DNA of 64,000 nucleotides from Massariosphaeria phaeospora (Eukaryota; Ascomycota; Dothideomycetes; Pleosporales), in assembly GCA_011032825.1 (NCBI GenBank), contig JAADJZ010000022.1, forward strand, positions 372,001-436,000. Direction: 5' to 3'. Numbering within the stretch: position 1 is the first letter of the stretch; the number at the start of each line of letters is the position of its first letter. This document shows positions 22,480-35,727 of the stretch, one piece after another. Both the position numbers and the translations under genes were made by a program. The notes beneath the pieces were generated by a model. It was not told the DNA's origin and searched no databases. It saw only the letters and a list, made by a program, of their open reading frames with translations.

Positions 22480-24116
22480 TCAAGCGCCGACTCGATTATC
22501 GTCACCTTCATCTGTTGGTGCAACCTCTTTCGTCAAGTAATCTGGGTTTTCCGCTTCCTCATACTCATCGATCAGACCCTGGACAACTTCCTTCGCCTCG
22601 TCGAATTCGCCAAGACCATCTCTGAAGGGAGCCTCCCGTTTGTAGGGCTCCACGAATGCATTGCGTTTCCTCAGCGCGTTGTACTGTGTTAACATGCGTT
22701 TGAATAGTGTAGCAATGCCAGTGTGATTGGCAAGCATAAGACCGGACACGCGGTGCGAGGAAGTGACGTAGGGTGATTTGCGCGTGAGGGCAACCTGGAT
22801 CGAAGCCGGTCCCCAGGGAATGAAAGTTGCGAGACGGCGTTCTCGGATACGGAGGAGGGATTTGTGGACCTGAATCATCTTAGCATGGGGAAAATACCTG
22901 GGTTTGAATGGACGTACATCTGTGGGGTCTGCTTCGCCTTGGATAATGTTCAAAATGGACATGTAACAACTCTTCTTGGTGGGGTTCGTAGATACCATCC
23001 TGTTCTTCGGTTGCAACAGTCTCCTCATCACATCAAGTACAGTCGTCTTCCGCACAGTCTTCGCCTGTTGGACATTCTCGCCTGAAAATGGAGTATAGGA
23101 CGTCATGAGGAAGTGACAGCGAGGAGTGGGTATGAGCGAAGCCACGATGCCTACGAGGTCGTTGTGCATGTATCCCGGGTAGCGTAGCGTAGTGGTACTG
23201 GCGGACATGACCGTCGAGACGAGTTGGTTCGTTTGCTGGAAGGATGGCATCTGGACGTGCAGCCTGTCCGCGGCGATTCTCGAAAGGGCGGCGTTATCCA
23301 GCACAACCTGTACAATAAGCGTCAGCTTTTGAGGGTTCGTTTATACTGGCAACTTACTACTGAGTCGGCGTTCTGGGTCAACCGCCGCATGCTGAGCAAG
23401 CTGTTGTATGGCTGCACCACGATCTCGCTGTCCTGCGCATTCGGAAACACACTGTACGTCTGTATCAACTTCTTCGGGAACCGGTCATTCAGCCGCTCCA
23501 GCATGAACGAGCCGAGGCCAGAGCCAGTGCCGCCAGCAATCGAGTGTAGTAGCATGAAGCCCTCCAGCGAGTCAGATCCATCAGCTTCACGGTCTATTAT
23601 ATCCATGACCTCTTCTTGAACCTGTTCGCCCATGCTGTATCCCGCACCCCAGTTGTTCCCCGCGCCGGTACCCTCTTTGTGGATGTAGAAGTTTTCCGGG
23701 TTATATATGTTCTTGTATGGGCCGCTCTGAATCGCGTTGAGCACCCTAGGCTCCAAGTCGAGAAGAATGGCTCGGGGAATGTAGCGTGTGTCGTCCGACT
23801 GGTAGAAGAAGACATCTTTGCGATCGCCGCCTTCGGTCGCGAAGTCTTCGAGGTTGCCGTCTCGATTGATGCCGTGTTCCAGACACAGCTGCTGCCAGAA
23901 CTGCTCGCCAACTGAATTCCCGTCAGCAACTAGGTGGGTCCAGTGCTCTGGAGTCGGTGCACACGAGAGAGAAGGTGCAAGGTAGGGCAAGATGGCACGA
24001 ATGCTTCCAACGTACCGCTGTTGCCGCACTGGCCAGCCTGCAGTGTTATGATCTCTCTGCTTGTGTGTTAGTACAAGAAGCGGCTGTCAGACACGCTGGT
24101 TGACTTACCTGGGCAT
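22480..24116 (-). CDS. tubG: Gamma-tubulin
   Basis: Gamma-tubulin nucleates microtubules at the spindle pole body within the gamma-tubulin complex. Exons: 24109-24116, 24016-24056, 23358-23911, 22918-23307, 22480-22869, giving 460 residues. The first coding exon is only 8 bases. The joined start reads [20 protein letters not shown], the conserved tubulin N-terminus. Gamma-type features are [20 protein letters not shown] and [14 protein letters not shown]. The tubulin signature [15 protein letters not shown] and the [14 protein letters not shown] junction are present. The fourth intron (22870-22917) is 48 bases with no stop in frame, so a reading without splicing would add 16 false residues. 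The acidic tail ends in [10 protein letters not shown]. The gene lies 273 bases downstream of the phospholipase gene on the same strand. Confidence 0.96.
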
Positions 24117-24389
24117 GGCGGTGTTTGCGCAGAGTGGGATGTTGACGCGTTGCGGGGAAAATGCAGCGCGTCGCTACGGGTTGGTGTTAGGTAAGCTCGG
24201 TCCGCTTCCGGGCTGCACCTTCCAGTGGACAACAACACTGTCACCCCATGCTACGTATCACCACAGGCACTCTGGACGTTTTGTAGTGCTTTTTGCGCAT
24301 GGTTAGCCATTTCACAGGCGAGATCGCGCAATTGGACAGATGCAAATGTTATGTTGAGGCTAGTGGACAATGCCAATGGCCGCAGTTAC

Positions 24390-25634
24390 TCAATCCTCCT
24401 CGGCCTCACCGCGCGTTTTCACCAACGCACGCCTGCTCCCAACGCCAAACTTAATCTGGAAGAACCATCCAAACAGCAAGGCAAACATGTTGATGCGCAA
24501 CACGTCGAGCCAGTTCAGGAGACTGACCCCGTCCTCCATGCCTTCGTGCCACCCCTTCCGTACGTCCAGAAACAGCTCCGGATCGTCCGTAATGACTCCG
24601 TCAATCCCGTGGCTGATGTCCCACCGCATGTGTCGCTCGTCATTCACTGTCCAGGCGAAGACGGGGCGTCGGTCGAGGTGCGCCTTCCGAATGAAAGCCC
24701 GGCCCCACGGCGTCATGAGGATGGCTTGCAGCATGTTGAACGATACGTTGGGCACGCAGAAGAAATACGACGCGTAGAGGACAGAGGAGCCGATGTGGGA
24801 CACAGGAAAGCCAGGCAGGTAGCGCGAGCACAGCGGGAGGTATTTTGCCGCCCAGCAGCCCAGGACGATGCGAGACGACCACGGCTTCGTAGGAGAGGGA
24901 TGGGCGCCACGGATCGTAGCAGCGATCAGTCGCATCACCTCTTCGGCATCGTTTTCAAGCTGTACACTTTGTCAGATACGGCATCGGTGTCAAACGCGAC
25001 CAGCGTACCTTGATGTCGAGCAACACCCATATATCTTCGAGTCCTGGTTGTGCAAGATACACAAGCAGGTCTATCAGTCGCGGCATCGACTCGTGGGGTT
25101 CCTTGAGCGTTTTCTGCTGGCTCAGAAATTCATACTTGCAGTCGATGATCTTTTCCGGGCGACCAAAGCACCTTTTCAGATCTTTGTCCTACGCGAGTTC
25201 AGCCTCCGACCACCAGCTAACAGGTGTAGAGAAACTCACGTGGGACAACACAACTACACCGTCCTTGGATAGGTGAATGTCGGTTTCTATAGCTTCCGCT
25301 CCGACCTCAACCGCACCCTTGAAAGCGCCCATGGTGTTCTCGGGGAACTTGGCCTTGTAGCCTCGATGAGCAATCGCCTGTGGCCTTCTTGTTCCAGAGA
25401 CATCTTTTCGCGCAAATGTGAAGGCAGCTGTTGATTGTTAACAGTGGCTTCCAAACCAGTAACTGGCCACTCACGAGCGGGGTACTCTGTCCATGGCCCC
25501 AACAACGGCTGCTCCACAAGCTTGTCCAGCTGCCTGGTCAAGCCTTCAAAAACTGGTGGTACTCCAACAACCATATTCTCAAGTAGCGGCGTTTGTAATT
25601 CCTCGACGGAGTCTGCTCGTCTTCTCTCGATCAT
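24390..25634 (-). CDS. pgc1: Glycerophosphodiester phosphodiesterase, Pgc1-like
   Basis: GDPD-family enzyme resembling yeast Pgc1, a phospholipase C that degrades phosphatidylglycerol on lipid droplets and mitochondria-linked membranes. Exons: 25475-25634, 25240-25427, 25009-25188, 24390-24959, giving 365 residues. The GDPD signature reads [18 protein letters not shown] with metal ligands in [32 protein letters not shown] and [13 protein letters not shown] follow, as in Pgc1 relatives. A hydrophobic C-terminal segment ([18 protein letters not shown]) would anchor the protein in a membrane. The ATG sits in a good context (CGCCATGA). The substrate is inferred from domain and tail. Confidence 0.88.
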
Positions 25635-27521
25635 GGCGACGAGAGCTTGCGTTAGCTCAATAAAGAGCCTCGGGTAAGAAAGAGGGGCTGCGGAGTTGCG
25701 CGGAAGGATAGCAAATGCAGCAACCGAATAACCAAAGGATAAATAGATTCACATATGCGGCCCCAGCGCAGTTATATGTACGAGTTTGTTTGCGGACACC
25801 GCGCGACAAGAATGGACTGGACCGTCCGAAAACACACCACACAGTTCCTAAATTGCGGGACAAGAAGACAAGACGTTCGCGCTGCCAAATTTACACGCCG
25901 CCGGACATCATACATGCATGGTTCGTCTTCATCCTAACGCCGCTTGTCGCCTTGACGCACTGACAATCGCGGCGATACAGGGTTCAAAGGATCCCGATTC
26001 ATCTCGTCGCTCCCCGAAGCGGGATAGAGCGCGCATGGCGAAGTCCCTGAACGAGCAAAGTCTGACTGCATTGGCTGATCGCGCCAGTTAAGCTTGTTCC
26101 AAGACTGCTTGGCTATCGCTCGGATGTATCGCATTCCGACGCCACACGCTCCGGGTCACAGAGAGCGCCTCCTCAGGCGGCCGATGTTTCAGCACGGGAC
26201 CCTCCCAGTCATTCGAGCGGTGTGTTTAGCGATTCGATTCCAGACCCGATTTCTGCCGCCAGCAGCAGCGCCCATGCTGTTCGCTGAGACAGACACACAG
26301 CAGCAGCTTGAAGTCGGGTCCCTGGCGCGCAACGGAGATGCGTGAATCTACACTGACAGTTGACGATGTCCCGATAGCGCGGATGATCACCCACCCAGCC
26401 GCTGCTTGGCCGTCGATCACCACGAGCTAAGACGGAAAGCTTAGCAACCTTGTCTTGCAAAGGCAAGCACGAGATCCATAGATTTCGTCAGCACGGGAGG
26501 TGCTGAGCATCAATAATAGCCCCACTACGTACGGCAACTGCCAGCGCCATCACGAAGGCCAGACCAAAGTTGACTACGTACGAGGTGCGGGACCTGTGCA
26601 GATTTGCTAGAAGTGGCGCCGGAAGCTCTTTGACCCGGAGAGCAACGCGCCGTCTTGGCCGGCATGCGGTCAGCGGCTAGCACGCTAGAAGAAAATGCAC
26701 AATAATGTTTGGAGTCTACCTATCCGCAAAACCTTGGTCCTGGGATCAGTCAGTGTTCCCGCTCGCTCGCACTTGCTTTGCTTCTCGAAGCTTAAAGTAC
26801 ACCGTTTTGCGGGCCCGGCAATCTGGCATCTAGCTCGACCGCCGCAGCGCATCTCAGTGTGTTGCAGCACCGGCCACGGACATGATGTAGAAGTACTTAC
26901 CTACGTGTACACTTCGCTGACGGCTGACCTCACTTCATTATTCGCAAACATAACATGACGCGGGCACCAACGACGGACGAACTTACGTACCCCACCCCGC
27001 GCATTTCCCTTCACCGCTTCACCAGCGCCAGCATTGCTGCGTCTTTCCGTTTTAAACACGGAGTCGACGTGATTTTCTCCCCCCGCAAAGTAAGCATTTC
27101 TATTGAGATTCTGAGGGGGGAATTGCCTACCTGCCTATGTGTCTGAGACCTCTGGGTTTAGTTCAGTTCGGTTCGGTGTAGGAATGTTCAGATAGCCTGA
27201 GAGATGTCATGGTCAAGTTGTTATTATCACGAAGAGGGGTGTTTTGGAATGGGACGAGCTGCAAGGACTGGTGTAAGTGTTCGAGGGGTTCATTAGGCCG
27301 TCTTTGGGTGGTATGGGGATAGCCAGAACAGTGTGCAAGTTGTAGATGTGGTAGACGGAGGCTGATAGCGGCCAACTGTCGGTATTCATATTTTCGCCTT
27401 CCAAAAGATCCGTCTTGAAAGTCCTTGTAGTCAAAGCAAGAGCAGACAGTTTTCGCCGAGCCTGCGCTCCCACCTTGGTATGACAAGTCCACCGCACCAC
27501 CCCATCCCGCAACCCATCCAC
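25635..27521. other. Intergenic region, no supported gene
   Basis: Nearly 1.9 kb. I find no ORF or exon chain I can defend. A short AGTTC/GGTTC run lies at 27158-27176. Confidence 0.55.
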
Positions 27522-28622
27522 TCACGTCGCCGCCTCAAACTTCGGCGCATACCTCGCCTTCGCCCGCTCAAATTCATCCTTCTTCTCCTTCCAGTCCCGC
27601 AGCGCACTGTGCCCCGCATCCACCTTCTCCAACCGCTGCTTCAGCCCCGCGACCTCGTCCTCCTTCTTGCCCAGCAGCGTGTTCAGCACAACCATGTTCG
27701 CCAACGTGTCGGCCGAATCCGCGTCAATGTCGATGGCTTGTTGCAGCGCGGCTTCGGCTTCGGGCAGGCGGCCGAGGTGCAGCTCCGACACGGCTTGCGC
27801 GACGAGGGAGTGTGTGGATTGCGATTGCGCGGTTTGCGCGAGCTCTTCGAAGACGTAGAATGCGGATTGGTATTTTTCGCCGCCCTGTGGGGTGGTTAGG
27901 ATGCGGGTGGTAGGTGTAGTGTTGGGTAGGGTAGGGAGGGTTGTGGAGGGACGGGACGTGTACGTACTTCGCGCATTCCGACCCACGACTCGGCAATGTT
28001 GACGAGCAGGCTGTCCTGCGCCCATTTGCGGGCTCGCTGGGCTTCCTTGGTCGCGAGATCGGTGCGGTTCTGCTGCAGGTGGATCTGCACTATCAGAGCG
28101 ACGCTGTTCCACCGTGCGTGTTAGCCACTGCCCGCTGTCCTGAAATGTTATAGCGTAGGCCCGACTTACGCATCCAAGCTCCCTTGATGTTTACTCAACA
28201 CCTTGAGCGCCTCCTCCGGCTCCCCCGCCCGCGCCAGCACCATCCCCGCACACAGCTGCACCGTCAAATTCTCCTGTCCATGCTGCTCTGCGAGCTTCTT
28301 CGCCTGCTCGACTACGTCTTTTCCTGTCTCGTGCTCCGCGAGCAACTTTACTGCGACGAGTTCGGGTGTCTTTTCGCCGCTGAGCGAGGAGATGACGGCT
28401 GGGGCTTGGCCGAGCGCGATTTGAGAGCGCAGTTTGAGGACGCGGGCGGGGAGCGCGTTGCTGGAGCTGAGCGAGGAGGTGTCGGTGTCGAGGACTTGTT
28501 GGTGGGCGCCGGCGTGGAAGGCTGTGTGGAGGTTTATGAGTTCTGGGGGGGATGTTAGTGGGTGGGTTGGAGAATGGGGATGGGGGAGGCGGCGTACCTC
28601 CTTCGGGGGAGTAGGGATCCAT
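27522..28622 (-). CDS. sec28: Coatomer subunit epsilon (epsilon-COP, Sec28)
   Basis: Subunit of the COPI coat on Golgi vesicles; it is a TPR-like helical solenoid that stabilises alpha-COP. Exons: 28598-28622, 28170-28542, 27968-28103, 27522-27884, giving 298 residues, the usual length. The start reads MDPYSPEGELINLHTAFHAG. Helical repeats are visible (ARVLKLRSQIALGQ, ALIVQIHLQQNRTDLA, SELHLGRLPEAEAALQQAI). A late segment reads DTLANMVVLNTLLGK and the charged end is RAKARYAPKFEAA. The introns are 55-83 bases, GT-AG, and all junctions keep frame. Confidence 0.93.
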
Positions 28623-28914
28623 TGTGGGTTGGAAGTAAATTTAAGTGCGATAATTAGGAGGAAATGAGCGTATGGGGCTGTATTGTAATCGAGGTGCCCA
28701 TGTTGTTGAAGCCACGATGTTCAGTTTGTATGGGGTCTTGGCATGTTTGTTAGCACCTTCTCACACCTCGTACAACAGCCCCACTCAGTCACCAAAATGA
28801 GCTCCGGTTCTAGTAAGGGTTGCGCTGCTCCTCGATAAGTATCTTCTGTCTAATTTAGGCTTCAGAGTCATGTTGAATGACTCAATTCAACGTGCCAAAA
28901 TCTCGTCTTCCCCC

Positions 28915-29841
28915 TTACAATCTACGAACCGTATAGCTTAACCATCTGGTGTCCTCAGGCACTGAATTAGCTCCTGATCCAGTCTTCTCCGCAAGATCTT
29001 TGTCACCAAGCCGTGCATCGACTTCCCACGACGTTGCCGTCTCCTCACCCACTTGCTTCCAGAGCAGCGCGAACGAATCTGCGTCGTGCATGAACTTCGA
29101 AGCTTCTTCGCCTGGGTTTATGTTGCCAATGTGGCGTCCGACTATGAGGCTCCCAGGCTTTGGCTTCACAAGTGAGACCATCCTCTTCGCTGCTTGTAGC
29201 TGTCCCTCCCAACCAAAGAGATGGAAGAACGAAGCAGCATGCACAATATCGATTTCCCCGTCAAGTCGATTGAGTTCGGAGTCTTTCTCAAAGACGTCTG
29301 CGGCCATGAAGGTCGTCTTCAGCGTCGCCTTGTCGAGGAACAGGTCGTAGCCGATTTCCATAAAGTCGTTCATCAAATCGACGCCATACGTATTTTCCGA
29401 AGGAGCTCCGTCGTACACGAGCTTGCGTATGTCCTGGCCGACGCAGCAGCCCAGGTCAAGGTATTTGTCGCCGTTCTTGATGCGATTGAGAATCTCGTCA
29501 TATCGTGGCGTTTGACGAACGCTCAAAGCGAGGAAGGCAAAGCGTCCTAGGCATGGGTAGGGAAACTGCACTGTGTAAGAAGAGCGACTTCACACGAGAG
29601 GGCTGTGGACATACCACTTTGAATGCTTTGTTTCGCTGCATATAGTGAGCCTTCGGTCTGGCATATAGGTCAAGACACTTACAGCTTCGGTAATATGTGT
29701 TAGAACATTATCGGATGGGACCTTGCTGTAGTTCTCAAACAGCTCCCTCGCGTCCAGGCTCAACTCGGTGAGTTCCTTCACATGCCACCAAGGGGCACGC
29801 TCGTTCTGCTGCACTACGTTGTTGTCCTGGTTCTGAACCAT
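28915..29841 (-). CDS. SAM-dependent class I methyltransferase
   Basis: Exons 29683-29841, 29615-29635 (21 bases) and 28915-29565 join to 276 residues. The third exon must start at the second of two close AG acceptors to keep frame. The SAM-binding motif reads YLDLGCCVGQDIRKLV, followed by the acidic loop YGVDL and later IDIVHAASFFHLFGW. The layout matches small fungal methyltransferases that occur both alone and in meroterpenoid clusters. Here the neighbours are housekeeping genes, so membership of a pathway is not supported. Substrate unknown. It lies 292 bases downstream of the epsilon-COP start. Confidence 0.85.
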
Positions 29842-30540
29842 GGTTTATTTGAGGTATGAATTGTTGTAATTATATGGATCGAAGGCTTCTTATTTACTTT
29901 TGTATGCCGATATCCGTTCCATTCGGACAAATAGGGTGTTAGGTACATCTACACCCTCATACTCTGGTAGGGTTCTAGGTACTCGAGTAAACTGAACTGA
30001 ACTGAACTGTATAGGGCAAGGTCTCCGGGTCAGCCCTTCGGATTAAAGATAGTCGGCGACACTTGAGTTACTTAGGCACTCAACAGGTATCTAAGTGAAG
30101 GATCAAGACCCCTACTGCTAGGCTCCGCTGGCATAAGAGGACATGGGGTACCTTCTGAACCACCTGACTCATCGGATGACTACAGTGCATCGTCCTTGCG
30201 AGTAATTGCAAAGGTAGAAATACAGGAGAGGTTGAGGATTGTCTATGGCAGACGCAGACCTCGGGAGCAAGGCTGTCGGGTGCAATGCACTGTTTTAGGC
30301 CTAGTGCGGCCGTCTGATGAATGGCGGGGTATGACGCTGCAAAAAATCTGTGAGGTTGCAGCCGAAGCGGTCAAACTCTGAGAGCCCGAGCAAGAATCAA
30401 TTACCGCAAACCTGACCGCTTTGACTTATAGATCCCGGAGTTTTCTCCCTAATCTTTTTACTTTCTCTTGTCCATTTTACATACAACCTTATCTACGATC
30501 CTGCCAAAGGCATTTCTGTGTGACTAAATCTAATCGCGAA
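29842..30540. other. Divergent promoter region
   Basis: 699 bases between the divergent methyltransferase and spermidine synthase genes. It includes an AACTG pentanucleotide array at 29989-30009 and a CT-rich leader just before 30541. Confidence 0.65.
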
Positions 30541-31692
<1,152 letters not shown>

Positions 31693-33705
31693 GGCGCTGT
31701 TGAAGCATCTTTTCAACTACCACTTTTCTCCAATTGTCTTCACAGTATATAGATACCATGCCATCCGAGTGGCTATAAAAGTGTAGGTTTCATTCACATC
31801 AGCTCCGGGCGGTTAGTAACTGCCGTGCCTCTCTATGTAGGCGCTCCACTGATGGTATCGAGCGCAACAGGAGCTTCACATAACGAATCAAAAGTATACT
31901 TCGCCACATGAATACGCCTGTTAAGTGCACTTGACCCTCGGCTTTCTTTGGTTTTCGTCACGGCGCTTCCATTCCTTGTGAAGGGAGCGGCACCGACACG
32001 AATAATGGTGCGGCGTACATGATCAAACCCAACAATTCATGCGTATCGCCCGCAAAACCTCGATCGGTTTCCACCACCAGTTTAATCCGCGATGAGGACA
32101 AATGGGGACGAGAAGTGCTCTGCAAACCCCAAAACACCTACGCGTCTGTCGTCGTAAGGTTCTCGTGGGAGGCGCCGTAGACGCTGACGGTAACAAGTTA
32201 CCTACCATGTTTCAAGCCGTGACAGCTACTGACAGCAATGAAGGGAAAGGAGTAGGCGTGTCCTGGTTCATCATGAGCGATTTAAAAAGTCTACGAGCCA
32301 CCTGCATGCCTGAGTTTCGACTGTGGCGCCAGGCAGCATGAGCACTTCGGAGAGAGGGATGGATTCGATGAGCTGCAGAGAGCACCGCTCGATCGAAGGG
32401 GCAAGAGACCCAAGTAATCAGACCACTTCTCCAGGGACAATTGCGCGCAGGTGTCGCACGTAGGCTCTTGGTTGCTGGTTCGGTGCCGTGTGTTTCTGAG
32501 GTGTGTGATTTTCACGGGACGGTTCGGATCAAACGGCAGGGCCCCCGCGGACGGCTCTGCTGCGGCGGGAGTAAGGTTCGGCAGCGAGCGAATTGTTGCA
32601 GATGTTCGCTTCTTGGTGGAGATGCGTAACGTCTGCACAGGAACGGCAAGGTCGGGGTTGAGACGGACAGGCCTACCCTTGGCCCGTTTCGTCTCCTGGA
32701 GTCCTGGCGCTCCCTATTTGCTCTTACCCTTTGTGTTGGAATCGCGCAGAATGAGGCTCTACTGATTCTGTTACGCCATTCTCATGGGACATGCTCCCCT
32801 CGGAGGCCTACGATGAGCTTGCCAGGCCAGGACGAGTGCGGCGCAGATGAAACCCATCAGCGAAGGGGGCTGGTAAGATAACTGCGGACTTTGTGCTCGA
32901 CAACGGAGGACCGCACGCAACAACAGCGTCAGGCTCGAAAGAAACAGTTAGTGGAGGGGCCGCGCCGAGTCGTTGACGGGTGTAGCGATGGCGTGCGGAT
33001 TGTTGTTCTATGTCGACTGCGAAGCTTGTCTGAAGCTTAACTGTGTCTTCGGGGGGGCTGATACACATGGTGTTGGAAGCTCTATGGGGCTATCCCAGGT
33101 TAGCCGCTCCGGAGTTGCGGCGTCGTCGTTTGAGGCTGGCGCGTGGAGGCGCGTGGCCGTGCGGTGAGGGCGATGGCCAGCTTCGAGGGGGTGAGGTTGC
33201 GGAGTGCAAATGAATATAGAGTGGGCTGCGGCGTGCTAGCGGCCTCGTCGAGCACCACGTCCACTCCTCCGCCTTTACGCCCCTTCTCTCTTTCGGCGTG
33301 CGACCTGTGGTCCTGCCTAGCAAGTCACATTCCTCCGATTCTCTTTTTGTGTATACAGTATCGCCACAGGCTGGGCCGGGCTCTTCGTTCACTTTTCGGG
33401 CACCCCACCACAGCCGTAGCGCAACACCATCACATCGCTGTCACACCAGCCCTACCATCGCTATCACCAACCCGCTTCCACACCTCGCGCTCAATGCAAT
33501 AGCCACTCGCACTCTTGTCTCCTTTTTTTCGTCTCACTGCATATATTAATTCGACGCTGACGTCTGGCTACGTTCTCTGTTCGCTGTACATATCCCCTAG
33601 TCCCGGCACTGCGCATAATCACGTCGTCTCTGGCAGCTCCCGCATTCGCACTACGCCATTCACCGCAAGCCTCAAGGACCAAAATTGCCCCGCGCGCCGG
33701 CCTGC
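31693..33705. other. Intergenic region, no supported gene
   Basis: About 2 kb. Only short frames on both strands. The last few hundred bases are pyrimidine-rich and probably hold the promoter and long leader of the NAD kinase gene. Confidence 0.55.
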
Positions 33706-35727
33706 ATGTCAGAATCGCCTAGCCGCGCCCTCATCATGTCCGAGCAAACCGTCGAGCCGTACAGTCCGAGCAAGATTCATCCGTTGCTAGATCCGGCGTC
33801 CCCACCACCACCGCCGCGCCAGCCTGTCCCTGTCGCCGGCCTTAATTCCGTCAATGCGACTATAAGCACCACCACCCCGACGCCTTCTCCGCAGCATCCG
33901 CCCGCGCCCACGTCCACCCCCCGCTTGTCTGCGCACACCGCTCCACCGCCGCCCGAGCAGAAGAATGCACTATCGGTAGCAACTACAGATTCCAGGGACA
34001 CCGCGCCCGCCCCGCCAGCACCGCAGCCAGCACCCGTCGCGCCCGCTGCCGTAGCGGACAAGACGCGCCGACCCGATCCGCGCCCTCCCATCAGCACCGC
34101 ATCGTCGATCGAGAATCTCACCACGCTCCCGCCGAAGCCGTCGTTCCGCGAGCACCGCAACTCCAAGCACCGCAAGAACGCATATTCGATCGATTCGGTG
34201 CCCCGCCAGACCATCCTCAAAGCGCTGCAGTCGCGGCCCCCGCCCACAGGCCAGATGCCGGACTCGTCAATGGACGCCGTGGTCATGGCCGGCAAGGACC
34301 AGGGTCCGAAGACGTCGTCGGAAGCCATGTCCCACAAGCGGCTTGCCGATGCGCTTTCGGAGCTGAGCCTCCAGGGCGACCAGCTCTCGGCGAGCAAGAT
34401 GGCCGCACTGGCATCGCCGTGCTTCTTCCACAAGAAGTTCGACAAGGCAGTCAATCTCGACAAAGTGCTCGACGAGATTGACGACGAGACCATCTCGCAC
34501 TCGCGGCTCATGCAGACGGCGACCAGCGTGCGCGAGGTCTCCAAGCAGCTCCAGCGCCGGCCGATCAAGATGCGCGTCCGCAATGTCATGATCGTCACCA
34601 AGGCCCGCGACAACGAGCTCGTCCACCTCACCCGGGAACTGGCTGAGTGGCTTCTATGCACTCCGCGCTACGGCTCAGACGTCGGTGTCAATGTCTATGT
34701 CGACCACAAGCTCCGAAAGTCGAAACGCTTCGACATGCCCTCGCTCCTGGCCAAAGATCAGCGCTTCGAGAGTATGTTGCGCTTCTGGACGCCAGAGCTA
34801 TGTTGGGAATCTCCCGAGAAATTCGACCTGGTCTTGACCCTCGGCGGCGACGGCACTGTGCTCTTCACAAGCTGGCTGTTTCAGCGTATCGTCCCACCCA
34901 TCCTCTCCTTTTCGCTTGGCAGCCTTGGATTTCTCACAAACTTCGAGTACGACAAGTACCAGGGAGCTCTGAGTAAGATCATGGGCGAGGCTGGCATGCG
35001 TGTCAATCTCCGCATGCGCTTCACGTGTACCGTGTATCGCTACCAGAAGGGCGCTCTCCCTGACGGGCCGCAGCATATCGAGGCTGAGCAGTTCGAGGTG
35101 TTGAACGAGCTTGTCATTGATCGCGGACCATCGCCCTACGTCTCGAACCTGGAGCTCTACGGTGATAACAACCTTCTCACCGTCGTCCAAGCAGATGGGT
35201 GCATCTTCTCAACACCCACCGGTTCCACAGCCTACTCACTGTCCGCCGGGGGTTCTCTTGTGCATCCTGACATTCCAGCCATTCTGCTCACTCCGATCTG
35301 CCCTCATACATTGAGTTTCCGGCCAATGCTTTTGAACGATAGCATGCTGCTCCGGATAGCGGTGCCGCGCCACTCACGCGCCACGGCGTACTGCGCCTTC
35401 GATGGCAAGGGCCGCGTCGAACTCCGCCAAGGCGACCACGTCACTATCGCTGCATCGCAATATCCCTTCCCGACTGTTCTCTCTCAGCCTACCGAGTGGT
35501 TCGACTCGCTATCACGCACCTTACGCTGGAACAATCGCGGGGCCCAGCAAAAAGCCTGGGACGGCGACGCCGAAGAGGGCGAGGACGGCCAGCAGACGGA
35601 CACGGGTTTTGACATCGACTTCGACAACGACGAGGTCACCAATGATTCCGGCTACTCCGCTGAGGGATCGACGGTGGAGGGTCGCGAAAGTCCTATGAGG
35701 AAGGGTGTTATTTTGCCCTTCCTGTAG
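33706..35727 (+). CDS. NAD kinase
   Basis: ATP-dependent NAD(H) kinase that makes NADP(H), of the eukaryotic Utr1 type. Single exon, 673 residues from this ATG; an in-frame ATG at 33736 is equally possible and the frame is open from 33685. The N-terminal ~200 residues are a disordered Pro/Ala/Ser/Thr-rich extension. The catalytic domain starts near residue 280. LTLGGDGTVLFTSW (GGDGT at residues 380-384) is the diphosphate-binding motif. FSLGSLGFLTNF, LNELVIDRGPSPYVSNLELY and FSTPTGSTAYSLSAGG are the other three family signatures. The C-terminal tail is acidic. There is no mitochondrial presequence, so it is probably the cytosolic isoform. Confidence 0.94.
   Translation: MSESPSRALIMSEQTVEPYSPSKIHPLLDPASPPPPPRQPVPVAGLNSVNATISTTTPTPSPQHPPAPTSTPRLSAHTAPPPPEQKNALSVATTDSRDTAPAPPAPQPAPVAPAAVADKTRRPDPRPPISTASSIENLTTLPPKPSFREHRNSKHRKNAYSIDSVPRQTILKALQSRPPPTGQMPDSSMDAVVMAGKDQGPKTSSEAMSHKRLADALSELSLQGDQLSASKMAALASPCFFHKKFDKAVNLDKVLDEIDDETISHSRLMQTATSVREVSKQLQRRPIKMRVRNVMIVTKARDNELVHLTRELAEWLLCTPRYGSDVGVNVYVDHKLRKSKRFDMPSLLAKDQRFESMLRFWTPELCWESPEKFDLVLTLGGDGTVLFTSWLFQRIVPPILSFSLGSLGFLTNFEYDKYQGALSKIMGEAGMRVNLRMRFTCTVYRYQKGALPDGPQHIEAEQFEVLNELVIDRGPSPYVSNLELYGDNNLLTVVQADGCIFSTPTGSTAYSLSAGGSLVHPDIPAILLTPICPHTLSFRPMLLNDSMLLRIAVPRHSRATAYCAFDGKGRVELRQGDHVTIAASQYPFPTVLSQPTEWFDSLSRTLRWNNRGAQQKAWDGDAEEGEDGQQTDTGFDIDFDNDEVTNDSGYSAEGSTVEGRESPMRKGVILPFL

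Noticed and set aside
24225..25013. 262-codon plus-strand frame over the phospholipase gene
   Set aside because: Antisense of well-supported exons with GDPD motifs; it crosses two of its introns.
33777..34661. 294-codon open frame opposite NAD kinase
   Set aside because: Antisense shadow of the Pro/Ala-rich, GC-rich N-terminus; it is low-complexity.
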